Shown here piece after piece: positions 26,820 to 34,939 of a stretch of 64,000 nt of DNA. The notes below the pieces were generated by a model, which did not search any database, was not told the DNA's origin, and saw only the letters and a program-made list of their open reading frames with translations. The DNA is from Candidatus Obscuribacterales bacterium. GTDB lineage: Bacteria > Cyanobacteriota > Vampirovibrionia > Obscuribacterales > Obscuribacteraceae. Each line of letters starts with the position of its first letter. Positions within the stretch are counted from its first letter, which is position 1. Both the position numbers and the translations under genes were made by a program. The stretch lies in NCBI GenBank assembly GCA_019750335.1, contig JAIEOQ010000005.1, positions 62,001-126,000 of the forward strand, in the 5' to 3' direction.

Positions 26820-26896
26820 CCCTGGATTAATCCCACCAGGGCTATACCTCTGACTCCTCGCCTGGAGAAACCCTGATGTTATTCATTGGGGTTTCT
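26820..26896 (+). terminator. Two hairpins downstream of the thioredoxin-like gene
   Basis: The first hairpin is CCCTGG/CCAGGG (26820-26825 with 26836-26841). The second is AGAAACCC/GGGTTTCT (26866-26873 with 26889-26896), an 8-bp stem with a 15-base loop. Only a short U-rich tail (TGTT) follows the second, so efficient intrinsic termination is doubtful. Confidence 0.3.
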
Positions 26897-26966
26897 TGTT
26901 AGGAATAGTTGTATTTTGTTGGCACCTGGGCGAGAATCTAAACAGATTACTTCTGGTTAATAGATT

Positions 26967-27281
26967 TTGAAAAAACCGATTGTCTCTGAAATAGCGCTTC
27001 TTTTCTTGCTTGTCTTGCTGGTAGCCAGTATGCGTATTTATATTGGTGAGCCAGGAGGGTTTATCTGGGTTTGGAAAGGTGAGCCTGGATTTAACGATAC
27101 AATCGTCGATTTAAAAGAAGTGGTTACTATGCCACGTGAAGATCTGAAGCAAAATCATAGCGATGTCATGTGGCAGCTTGAAGACATGGGCTTAATCGAA
27201 GAAAGTTCTGAGCATGCTAAATGGCGGGAACGTTTGCATAAACGTAAAGCCGGACAGGTGACAATTCAGCCCAATTATTAA
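26967..27281 (+). CDS. Hypothetical single-pass membrane protein
   Basis: A 104-residue protein with one N-terminal membrane helix (IALLFLLVLLVASMRIYI) and a short polar, charged C-terminal domain ending in KRKAGQVTIQPNY. No family is recognised. The start is TTG (KKPIVSE follows) without an obvious Shine-Dalgarno. It precedes the second MBOAT gene by 77 bases and might belong to that transcription unit. Function unknown. Confidence 0.55.
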   Translation: MKKPIVSEIALLFLLVLLVASMRIYIGEPGGFIWVWKGEPGFNDTIVDLKEVVTMPREDLKQNHSDVMWQLEDMGLIEESSEHAKWRERLHKRKAGQVTIQPNY

Positions 27282-27358
27282 CTAGGTCATAGTCATACTG
27301 TCTGGACTTTTACGGTCGGGCATCGCTATCATTGACAAGACCTGCTGATAACCTGGCA

Positions 27359-28792
27359 ATGCTCTTTAACTCACTGAAATACGCAGTCTTTTTACCCGTG
27401 GTGTTCGTCCTTTTTTGGATGTGCCCTCAACGGTTGCGCGTACCGATTCTACTTATAGCTAGCTACGTTTTTTATATGAGCTGGCGACCGATCTATATTC
27501 TTTTGATTTTAGGCCTGACAGTTCTCAATTATTTTGCCGGTTTACTGATTGCTTCGCAGCCGGCCCGCAAAAAAATGTGGATGATATTGGCTGTGGTGGC
27601 AAATCTGCTCACCCTGGCCTACTTTAAGTATGCGCATTTCTTGGATGATACGTTGGCTTCGGCTCTTAAGCCTGCCGGTATTAACATTCCGCCGTTGCCC
27701 TTTGATATCGTTTTGCCTTTAGGCATCTCATTCTTTGTTTTTGAGTTTATTCATTATGTAGTTGATGTTTATCGCGGTAGCCAGCCGGTCAAATCATTTT
27801 TAGGCTTTGCTCTTTTTGCTAGTTTCTTCCCGACTCAAATTGCCGGACCGATTAAACGCTATCAAGACTTTGTGCCGCAATTTTTGGAGAAAGCAAAATT
27901 TTCCGTATCTTATCTGGACGAAGGCGGTTCGCTTATTTTGCTTGGTTTATTCAAGAAAGTAATGATTGCCGATAATTTGGCTTTTTTCGTTCAAGGTGGT
28001 TTTGCCAATCCTGAACTTTTTAGCGGGCTAGATCTTTGGGTCTTTACTTACGCCTTTGCTTTTCAAATCTATTTTGATTTCTCCGGTTATACGGATATCG
28101 CTCGCGGTTCGGCTAAGCTGTTTGGCTACAAAGTGCCGATTAACTTTAATCTGCCTTATCTGGCGGGCAATATTGCTGAATTTTGGCACCGCTGGCATAT
28201 TTCGCTCTCCACTTGGTTGCGCGACTATTTATTTATTCCGCTTGGCGGATCGCGTTGTTCCAAATGGCTCAATTATCGCAATCTGTTTTTGACCATGACT
28301 CTAGGCGGGCTCTGGCATGGAGCTTCAATGCATTTTCTTTTTTGGGGAGCCTATCACGGGCTTTTGCTTGTTTTGCATAAAGAGTTCAGCTTGTTCCGTC
28401 AAAACGTAAAACCGCTTTCGCTCTTATTTGAAAGCAAGATTGGACGTTGGCTTTCTATGCTTGTCACTTTTCATGCTGTTTGTATCGGCTGGGTTTTCTT
28501 TCGTGCCGAAACCACTGAATCATGCTTGAGCATTTTAAGTAAAATGCTTAACCCGGGCTTGTCTTCAGCGATGAATTTGCCGGCGATCAATTATCCGCTG
28601 ATCTATCCATCCATATACATTTTGTTGCCGCTTCTTGCCGTAGCTCATATCCTGATGGGTTATATCAACGACAAAAAATGGCTCCAGCGTGTTCCTGTTC
28701 CGGCAAAAGCAATTTATTGCTGCGTCATGATGTTTATTATTGTTGTGTTCTCTCCTGATAAATCCCCACGTTTCATTTATTTTCAGTTCTAA
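27359..28792 (+). CDS. MBOAT O-acyltransferase (AlgI/PatA-like), copy 2
   Basis: About 477 residues, clearly a paralogue of the copy at 5860. It begins MLFNSLKYAVFLPVVF and has FFPTQIAGPIKRYQDF, FWHRWHISLSTWLRDYLF, IPLGGSR and the catalytic GGLWHGAS. It should transfer acetyl groups across the inner membrane. ATG 27359 gives the family start; a TTG at 27332 would add nine residues. The Shine-Dalgarno is weak. Only 2 bases separate it from its SGNH partner, and that gene overlaps a membrane glycosyltransferase, so the three are one operon. The glycosyltransferase next door implies a glycan target. Confidence 0.93.
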   Translation: MLFNSLKYAVFLPVVFVLFWMCPQRLRVPILLIASYVFYMSWRPIYILLILGLTVLNYFAGLLIASQPARKKMWMILAVVANLLTLAYFKYAHFLDDTLASALKPAGINIPPLPFDIVLPLGISFFVFEFIHYVVDVYRGSQPVKSFLGFALFASFFPTQIAGPIKRYQDFVPQFLEKAKFSVSYLDEGGSLILLGLFKKVMIADNLAFFVQGGFANPELFSGLDLWVFTYAFAFQIYFDFSGYTDIARGSAKLFGYKVPINFNLPYLAGNIAEFWHRWHISLSTWLRDYLFIPLGGSRCSKWLNYRNLFLTMTLGGLWHGASMHFLFWGAYHGLLLVLHKEFSLFRQNVKPLSLLFESKIGRWLSMLVTFHAVCIGWVFFRAETTESCLSILSKMLNPGLSSAMNLPAINYPLIYPSIYILLPLLAVAHILMGYINDKKWLQRVPVPAKAIYCCVMMFIIVVFSPDKSPRFIYFQF

Positions 28793-28794
28793 GC

Positions 28795-29985
28795 ATGAAT
28801 CAATTCTGGAAAAATCTAACTAAAGTGATGACGACAAGCTATCTTGTCTGGGCTTGTTTTGGATTTATCTGTTTGGATCTAGCTTTCAAAGCTGCCTATC
28901 CCTATTTGCGTTTAAGTGCTTACAATTCACCAAATCGCAGCTGGGTTTGGTGGGCAGTGCGTGATTTTCATCAGTCAACTGAAAAACCTGATGTGGTTTT
29001 ATTGGGCTCATCTTTGATGATGGCTGCTTTGCACAACGGTGACGCTACTTATTTGAATTTGCCGCAAAATGTAGCTGTGCATCATCGCTCTTCGTTACTT
29101 GAAGAGCTTTGGCAAAATCAAAGCGGCAATAAAATTCGTACTTTTGCTTTTGCCATTGGCGGGCAAATGGTTTCGGATGCATACGCTCTTACTTCAACTT
29201 TGCTTGTCGGCCAGAAAAAACCAAAACTTTTAGTTTATGGAATTGCGCCTCGTGATTTTATGGATAACACTTTAACCAGTCCGGCAAGTACTGAGACATT
29301 CCGTTATATGAGCCGTCTAGGCGGATTGAAAGATGTTGCCTGGCAATCGCGTCCGACCTTTTGGGAGCAAGTGGAATATGGACTTGCCTGTGTCAGTCCG
29401 ATTTACGAACATCGTCTCGATTTTGTTTATTTGCAGCATCATTATGTACAAGCCTTGCTTAAGCATTTGACCGGCTTCCAAAATCCGGATGAAGTGCATA
29501 CGCCTTTTGTTGTACGTCGTCAGGCATTGCTTGAGCTGCCTGAAGATCAAGGCATAAATGATTTGATGGTGATGCCGGACAAAGAATATAAGTATGATGA
29601 TAATTCGGCTGAATATAGAATGCGTTATCGTGCTTTCAAGCCGAAACTTTTTGAAGTACAAGTTGCTTTCTTAGAGCGTTTATTACGTTATTGCCAAACT
29701 GAGGGTATTGAGCTTTGTTTAGTTAATATGCCTTTGACTGTGGACAACGTGAAGCTGATGCCGCCGGGATTTTATGACAGTTATAAGCAGCGTGTTCTTG
29801 GTTTGACAAATAAGTATCAAGCTCGATTTATCGATTTGAATGATACTGCAATATTTTCTAAAACTGATTTTGCTGATTCAGTGCATATGAACGGCAACGG
29901 TGGTGTTAAATTCTTTCGGGCATTATCAACAAAAATAGCGCCGGCTTCACGATTGGCGACAGGGCAGCATGGCGTGACGCAATGA
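28795..29985 (+). CDS. Membrane-anchored SGNH-like acetyltransferase partner, copy 2
   Basis: A 396-residue paralogue of the protein at 7299. It has an N-terminal anchor (YLVWACFGFICLDLAFKAAY), the candidate block-I serine in VLLGSSLMMA, the conserved VYGIAPRDFMDN segment and the C-terminal DSVHMNGNGG (Asp-x-x-His). It is expected to place acetyl groups on a glycan in the periplasm. The ATG lies 2 bases after the MBOAT stop. Its TGA overlaps the ATG of the next gene by 4 bp. Confidence 0.78.
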   Translation: MNQFWKNLTKVMTTSYLVWACFGFICLDLAFKAAYPYLRLSAYNSPNRSWVWWAVRDFHQSTEKPDVVLLGSSLMMAALHNGDATYLNLPQNVAVHHRSSLLEELWQNQSGNKIRTFAFAIGGQMVSDAYALTSTLLVGQKKPKLLVYGIAPRDFMDNTLTSPASTETFRYMSRLGGLKDVAWQSRPTFWEQVEYGLACVSPIYEHRLDFVYLQHHYVQALLKHLTGFQNPDEVHTPFVVRRQALLELPEDQGINDLMVMPDKEYKYDDNSAEYRMRYRAFKPKLFEVQVAFLERLLRYCQTEGIELCLVNMPLTVDNVKLMPPGFYDSYKQRVLGLTNKYQARFIDLNDTAIFSKTDFADSVHMNGNGGVKFFRALSTKIAPASRLATGQHGVTQ

Positions 29986-32648
29986 TCACAAGGGCATCCT
30001 TGCCGACTCTCTTTTGGCTGATCGGTGTTTTTGTTTTAAGCGTGACAGCATTCTCTGTGCATGTTTTTCTATTAGGCTTGCCGAACATGACCTTATTGTT
30101 CGATTCACAAGCTTATCTCTGGGTGGCAGCTTCGTTGCAAAATTTTTGCCAAGCGGAGAATCTGTCGAAGTTAATTCACTATTGTGCTGCTGGATTTGCC
30201 GAGTCTGAGCGTTTGCAACTTTTAGCCTCGGTACCAAATCTAGCTGAAATTTGTAAAACTGGTCCGGTTGTTACCGGCTATTTGGCTTGTGCTTACACTC
30301 TGGCTGTTAAAGAGATTGGCTCGCAAAATTGGAGTGTAGCTGCTACCAGCATGATTCTCATGAGTGCTGGTAGCGTAACCGGTATTTGGCTTCTCGCAAG
30401 ATTAGTAGCTGATCTAAAAACAGCTTGTTTAGCTACTTTTCTCTCCCTGGTTTATGCCGGACTAACAATTAATGCTGGGAGACCGTTGTCCGAGCTACCT
30501 TTGATCAATCTTACTGTTTGGTTTGCTGTAATGTTGTCCTGGTATCTATTCAAAGAATGGAATGCGATGACATCAGCGCTCTCCAACAAAACCCGCTTTG
30601 GCGCTGGAATTTTGCTTGGAGTATTACTGTCGTTGCTTTTGTTGGCTCGACCGACAGTGATTCTTTTACCGTTCTTGCTTTTACCGCTGATCTTTTTTAC
30701 AACCAAAATTGGAAAGCAAAAACATGTTTTTCATAAAGCCACTTTAGGCGGGTTTTTGCTGGCGCTTTTTGTTACTTTAGCACCATGGGTATTGTGCAAG
30801 CAGATTTGTACCGGCACCCCCTCGATTACCGTAGATCGTTATGGCGCTTGGAATATTTTTGCTGGGACCAATTTGTCCTCTGACGGCTGGGATATGCTTC
30901 CTTCCGAAAATGTTAGCCATCCGGATCGCTTTAAGCTAAGCATGAGTGAAGCTTTCAAGCAGACCATGGCTGAAGCAGGCAATCATCCGGCGGCGTTTAT
31001 TTATTTGCTTTTGCGTAAACCGGCGCGCCTGATCGATTCGCCGTGGAATGATTTTCAATTGCCGGTTTGGGGTATGACATTTCCGGCGCAACGCTTTTTG
31101 CATCAAATAATTTTACTTGCGGCCTTATTCGGCTTTTTCAAATTATTTGAACAAGGCTGGCAAAGACGAGATTCCAGTCGCCTTTTCTCGGCCGGAATTC
31201 TTGGCATATTGGTTGTCTACCAATTCGTTAGTTGTGTATTTATTACAATGAGCCGCTATTTTGCTGCAGCGATTCCTTCACTGATGATTCTGGCTGCTTG
31301 CGGTTTTATTTATGCTCGTCATCAGCCAAATCTTTGGCGGCGCGCAACTTTGATTGTAGCGATGATTCTACCCCCGGCTGCTGCTTTCATTCTTGAGCAG
31401 TTGTATGCTAAAAGCTCCTGGCAATTTACTTCATTTGCTTGTGATATCGGACCGGAATTACTTGCTTTAGTTTCGTCATTAGTAATCAGCGGATTGATAG
31501 TGTTGTCAATTTGGCTCTTTATGTTGTCTCTAAAGCAAAAATCTCTTGGACCTTGGCTTTTGGCAATTGGTGCCGTTTCTACGGTTTGTTGTTTTGCTTC
31601 TTGTTGGGATCGATTTTCCAGTATGGAAGGTGTAGTTAAATCTACGGATAATCAAAACCAGCTGAAAACAATGTATGTTGATCTGCCTTCCGAGATGGCG
31701 CAAAAACAGTTGATTATGGTAATCGATGTTGATACAGCTGAGGGAATGACGACTGAAATAAACGGACGTTTGTGCAAGCTGAACTTTTTACCGCTCTGGT
31801 CGATTGATTCAAGCTCACGGGAGAATCTAACTTATGGTGCTGCTTTTGCTTATTCGAGCAATCGTTCTTTTTTGAATTTCAGGCAGTGGCGTGCTGCTTT
31901 AATTCCAGCTGAAATTATGAAAACAGGTGAGCGTAATACAGTTAAATTTCCTGTTTGCAGCAAGTTATTTGCTGATTTTGTTGATGAACATAACAAATGC
32001 AACCATGAACTTTCAGTGCGCGAATTCTCCTGGAGCAAAGGCTTCTTTGCTAACTCACCTGGTGAAATGCGTGCTAACGTTTGGCCGGGCAAACCGGATT
32101 TTAAATCTGAATGGTTGCGCCCAAGAGCTTTTCTTTTAGCTTTAGATAAAGAGAGTGCTGCACTTCCGCAAGAGATGATTGAGCTTTCGCTACCGAATCA
32201 GCAGGTGGGCTTAGCTGCTGCTGAAAGAATGAAAGTAGTGCCTTTGTCGTATAAACTCAGCAAAGCTTCTTGCCCGGCGACCTTACATATTAAAGTCTCC
32301 GGCACTTGTCGCTCGACGGCAGGGCAAGGCATAGGTAGTGTTGCTTTAATTGAAACTTGGGCCGATGGCAAAGAAACCTTTGCTCCTTTGGCACCGCAGA
32401 AGATCCAGGTTGATGGGCAAGGACAAAAATTCTCTTTTGATGAATTATTGCCCTTGCCGGCCGGAGCCAAACCACCGACTCTGCGCCTGCTCTTTTTAGC
32501 AAGACCCTGGTGGGAAGCTTTGTCTTATGCAAGCTACAAAGGTAAAGTTCCGGTTGAATTTAGCGTATTAAAAGTTCGATTGAACTTTGAGCCACAGATA
32601 AACTTGAACAGTAAATCAGATGTTTATTTGTTGCATATGGAGCGGTAA
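29982..32648 (+). CDS. GT-C-type membrane glycosyltransferase with large extracytoplasmic tail
   Basis: An 888-residue protein. Residues 1-530 hold about 11-13 membrane segments in a PMT/ArnT-like GT-C pattern. LLFDSQAYLWVA in the first extracytoplasmic loop (Asp-Ser region) resembles the catalytic acidic loop, and GRPLSELPL is typical of the superfamily. Residues of about 540-888 form a soluble domain of unknown type. It would use a polyprenyl-phosphate sugar donor. It overlaps the SGNH gene by 4 bp, so it works with the acetylation pair. Exact sugar and acceptor are unknown. Confidence 0.7.
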   Translation: MITRASLPTLFWLIGVFVLSVTAFSVHVFLLGLPNMTLLFDSQAYLWVAASLQNFCQAENLSKLIHYCAAGFAESERLQLLASVPNLAEICKTGPVVTGYLACAYTLAVKEIGSQNWSVAATSMILMSAGSVTGIWLLARLVADLKTACLATFLSLVYAGLTINAGRPLSELPLINLTVWFAVMLSWYLFKEWNAMTSALSNKTRFGAGILLGVLLSLLLLARPTVILLPFLLLPLIFFTTKIGKQKHVFHKATLGGFLLALFVTLAPWVLCKQICTGTPSITVDRYGAWNIFAGTNLSSDGWDMLPSENVSHPDRFKLSMSEAFKQTMAEAGNHPAAFIYLLLRKPARLIDSPWNDFQLPVWGMTFPAQRFLHQIILLAALFGFFKLFEQGWQRRDSSRLFSAGILGILVVYQFVSCVFITMSRYFAAAIPSLMILAACGFIYARHQPNLWRRATLIVAMILPPAAAFILEQLYAKSSWQFTSFACDIGPELLALVSSLVISGLIVLSIWLFMLSLKQKSLGPWLLAIGAVSTVCCFASCWDRFSSMEGVVKSTDNQNQLKTMYVDLPSEMAQKQLIMVIDVDTAEGMTTEINGRLCKLNFLPLWSIDSSSRENLTYGAAFAYSSNRSFLNFRQWRAALIPAEIMKTGERNTVKFPVCSKLFADFVDEHNKCNHELSVREFSWSKGFFANSPGEMRANVWPGKPDFKSEWLRPRAFLLALDKESAALPQEMIELSLPNQQVGLAAAERMKVVPLSYKLSKASCPATLHIKVSGTCRSTAGQGIGSVALIETWADGKETFAPLAPQKIQVDGQGQKFSFDELLPLPAGAKPPTLRLLFLARPWWEALSYASYKGKVPVEFSVLKVRLNFEPQINLNSKSDVYLLHMER

Positions 32649-32657
32649 GCAGGAATA

Positions 32658-33833
32658 TTATCGGCGTAATGGTTCTGTGCCGCGTTCCAATATTTTGAGG
32701 TAAGCCTCATAAACAAAAATTCTCCCTCTTTGTTTACCTGTGACTTCTTTGACAATACCTATTTGTTCAAGATTCTTCAAAGCCGTGGTAACAGTGGGAG
32801 TCGTTAATCCTAAAGTTTTTACTACTTCCGGTATTACAGCTAGTGGCTTTTTCTCGAGATATTGATGCACTTGCATAGCAGAACCAGAACCTCTTCCTAC
32901 TTCGGCGCTTTTGGCTCTGTCGATTTGAATTAGGGATAAGATTTCACGAGCAGTACCGGCTGCTTGCAGGGCAATATCGTGTACGCCTGTAAGAAAAAAC
33001 TTCAGCCAACTTTCCCAATCTCCAGTTTCACGGACTTGCTGTAATTGCTCGTAATATTCTTGTCGGTTGGTTTTGAAATATAAGCTCAAATAAAGAATGG
33101 GTTCTGATAACACACCTTCAGAGCAAAGTAAAAGTGTAATCAATAGTCTGCCCAATCTGCCATTGCCGTCCAAAAATGGATGGATTGTTTCAAATTGATG
33201 GTGTATTAGTGCTGTCCGAACTAGTAGCGGTAATTTGTCATTCTTATTGTGCAGATATTTTTCTAGATCGCTCATACAATCAATAACACGATTTGGGGGC
33301 GGAGGAACATAAGTCGCGTTTCCCGGACGTGTTCCGCCAATCCAGTTTTGACTTCTTCTGAATGCACCTGGAGACTTACTGCCGCCGCGAGCACCGGTCA
33401 TTAAAACTTCGTGGATTTCTCTAATTAGACGAGAGGATAGTGGAGCTCCCGTTCTTAGTTTTTTTAGTCCGTAGTTCATTGCTGCTACATAGTTGGAAAC
33501 TTCTTGAACATCATTTAGCGGGACGCCAGGAGATTCCTCGCTTTCGTAGAGCAAAAGGTCTGATAAGGATGATTGAGTACCTTCGATTTGAGAAGATAGA
33601 AGAGCTTCCTTCCGCACATACATATAAAGAAATAGTTGTGTATCAGGCAGTATCGTTGTTAATCCGTCCAAGCGTCCTAAAGCCTGGCTTGCTTTTTCAA
33701 TCAAGCTTTGCAAGTCTTCCAATATGAGAGCTTTTGGTGGCAGAGGTTGGGGTACTAAAGCCCAATAAGGTTCCTCGTCGCCGACAGAACAGCGAATCCG
33801 CTCACCCAGACGTATTTTTAGATTACTCTGCAT
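32658..33833 (-). CDS. Fic family protein with C-terminal winged helix
   Basis: A 391-residue soluble Fic protein that probably AMPylates a target. The active site HPFLDGNGRLGR has the catalytic His218. The N-terminal inhibitory helix motif (S/T)xxxE(G/N) is present as S80-SQI-E84-G85, so it is a self-inhibited class II Fic. TRPGNATYVPPPP is the flap region. The C-terminal 70 residues (VVKTLGLTTPTVTTALKNLE) look like a winged helix that could bind DNA. The gene starts 2 bases from a dense palindrome array, suggesting self-regulation. This AT-rich spacer differs from the surroundings. Confidence 0.93.
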   Translation of the reverse strand: MQSNLKIRLGERIRCSVGDEEPYWALVPQPLPPKALILEDLQSLIEKASQALGRLDGLTTILPDTQLFLYMYVRKEALLSSQIEGTQSSLSDLLLYESEESPGVPLNDVQEVSNYVAAMNYGLKKLRTGAPLSSRLIREIHEVLMTGARGGSKSPGAFRRSQNWIGGTRPGNATYVPPPPNRVIDCMSDLEKYLHNKNDKLPLLVRTALIHHQFETIHPFLDGNGRLGRLLITLLLCSEGVLSEPILYLSLYFKTNRQEYYEQLQQVRETGDWESWLKFFLTGVHDIALQAAGTAREILSLIQIDRAKSAEVGRGSGSAMQVHQYLEKKPLAVIPEVVKTLGLTTPTVTTALKNLEQIGIVKEVTGKQRGRIFVYEAYLKILERGTEPLRR

Positions 33834-33928
33834 CTTATTAAAGGTTCCTTTAATAGCAAGATTCCTTATTAAAGGATAGCACGGTATCTTTTAATAACAA
33901 GATTCCTTATTAAAGGAACCTTTAATAA
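33834..33928 (-). promoter_or_regulatory. Palindromic operator array upstream of fic
   Basis: The whole 95-base spacer is built from TTATTAAAGG half-sites. Two perfect dyads, TATTAAAGG-TT-CCTTTAATA (33836-33855) and TATTAAAGG-AA-CCTTTAATA (33908-33927), flank a 20-bp direct repeat at 33857-33876 and 33898-33917. The first dyad ends beside the fic ATG. This is the layout of multiple operators for a dimeric regulator. The fic product has its own winged helix; autoregulation is an inference. Confidence 0.6.
33873..33900 (-). promoter_or_regulatory. Candidate fic promoter between operator dyads
   Basis: On the minus strand TTGTTA (33900-33895) and TATCCT (33878-33873) are 16 bases apart, sandwiched between the operator palindromes, so bound repressor would block polymerase. 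The match to the sigma-70 consensus is moderate. Confidence 0.35.
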
Positions 33929-34324
33929 CTAAAAAGCTGCTGCCCCGGCTTCAGCTACAGTTTGATCCTGCTCACCGGAGCCACCGCTGACACCGATTGC
34001 ACCAACAACTTTTCCTTGTTTCTTCAAAGGAATACCACCGGCAAAGATCATGATCTTGCCGTTGTTTGATTCATGGATGCCATAAAACTGTTTGCCTGGT
34101 TGGGCATGTTCAGCTAAATCTTTTGTTGCTATATCAAAAGCGCGGGATGTAAATGCTTTTTTGATTGAAATATCGATGCTGCCGATCCAGGCTTCATCCA
34201 TGCGTACATGAGCGATTAAATTACCGCCGGCATCAACTACGGCAATATTCATCGGTTGTCCGATTTCACTTGCTTTCTTTTCAGCAGCAGCAATAATCGT
34301 CCGGGCATCCTTAAGTGAAATCAT
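33929..34324 (-). CDS. GlcG/HbpS-family (DUF336) protein
   Basis: A 131-residue single-domain protein of the GlcG/HbpS type. It has SLKDARTIIAAAEKKA, MNIAVVDAGGNLIAHVRMD and the C-terminal VVGAIGVSGGSGEQDQTVAEAG signature. HbpS relatives bind heme, and others are of unknown role in catabolic operons. The ATG has AAGGAG 6 bases upstream. It is the last gene of the operon, 3 bases after the isochorismatase gene. Heme binding is not proven here. Confidence 0.88.
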   Translation of the reverse strand: MISLKDARTIIAAAEKKASEIGQPMNIAVVDAGGNLIAHVRMDEAWIGSIDISIKKAFTSRAFDIATKDLAEHAQPGKQFYGIHESNNGKIMIFAGGIPLKKQGKVVGAIGVSGGSGEQDQTVAEAGAAAF

Positions 34325-34327
34325 GAG

Positions 34328-34939
34328 TTACTCCTTAAAAGCTTGAGCATTGGGAACGATAGTGGCAAATAAATCACCAAGAGCGGCCATGGTGGTTTCA
34401 TGAATAGTTTTTGCCGGAACTGTGGTCATTTCAGATCCTGGCAAATCGCGGGTAGCGCAGGCTGATTCAACTACCACTGTTTTATAACCATGATCAAGAG
34501 CGGAACGAACTGTTGCGCTAATGCAAGCATGAGTCATAAAGCCGGCAACAACCAGATCGTCCTGTCCAAGCTCTTTAAGATGGTTTGTGAATTCAGTGGA
34601 GCTGAATGAGTTCGGATAATACTTTTCGAACACCGCTTCTCCAGGCAGCGGAGCTACAGCATCGATAATTTGCACATAGGGTTGTTCCGGATCGAAAACG
34701 GCTGCTCCGGGGGCGGCTAAATGTTTGACATGAACGATTTTAGCTCCGGCTTTACGTGCTTTAGCAAGCAAAGTAGCTAATTCAGCGAGAGCTTTTTCAA
34801 TGCCGACAAGGGGCAATTTGCCGTCAAGATATTCACGTTGAGCATCGACTACGACAATGGTGGCGTTAGCTAACTTTGGCAAATCGCCGGGGATATTTAA
34901 AAGTTTGCGTAAAGTCGGTGGGCTTATTTTTGTGTTCAT
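34328..34939 (-). CDS. Isochorismatase-family cysteine hydrolase
   Basis: A 203-residue cytoplasmic hydrolase. The catalytic triad of the family is visible: Asp in VVVDAQREYLDG, Lys in KIVHVKHLA and Cys in GFMTHACISATVRSA, with the cis-peptide region just before the Cys. Family members hydrolyse isochorismate, nicotinamide, N-carbamoyl compounds or other amides. The substrate here is unknown. Its ATG overlaps the stop of addA by 4 bp and the GlcG gene follows 3 bases later. Confidence 0.9.
   Translation of the reverse strand: MNTKISPPTLRKLLNIPGDLPKLANATIVVVDAQREYLDGKLPLVGIEKALAELATLLAKARKAGAKIVHVKHLAAPGAAVFDPEQPYVQIIDAVAPLPGEAVFEKYYPNSFSSTEFTNHLKELGQDDLVVAGFMTHACISATVRSALDHGYKTVVVESACATRDLPGSEMTTVPAKTIHETTMAALGDLFATIVPNAQAFKE

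Noticed and set aside
26820..26896. A strong intrinsic terminator after the thioredoxin-like gene.
   Set aside because: The stems are clear but the U-tract is only TGTT, so it was listed at low confidence instead of being counted as a real terminator.
33834..33928. CRISPR-like repeats near fic.
   Set aside because: The repeats are palindromic half-sites with short, irregular spacers and one pair of 20-bp direct repeats; there is no array of similar spacers and no cas gene.
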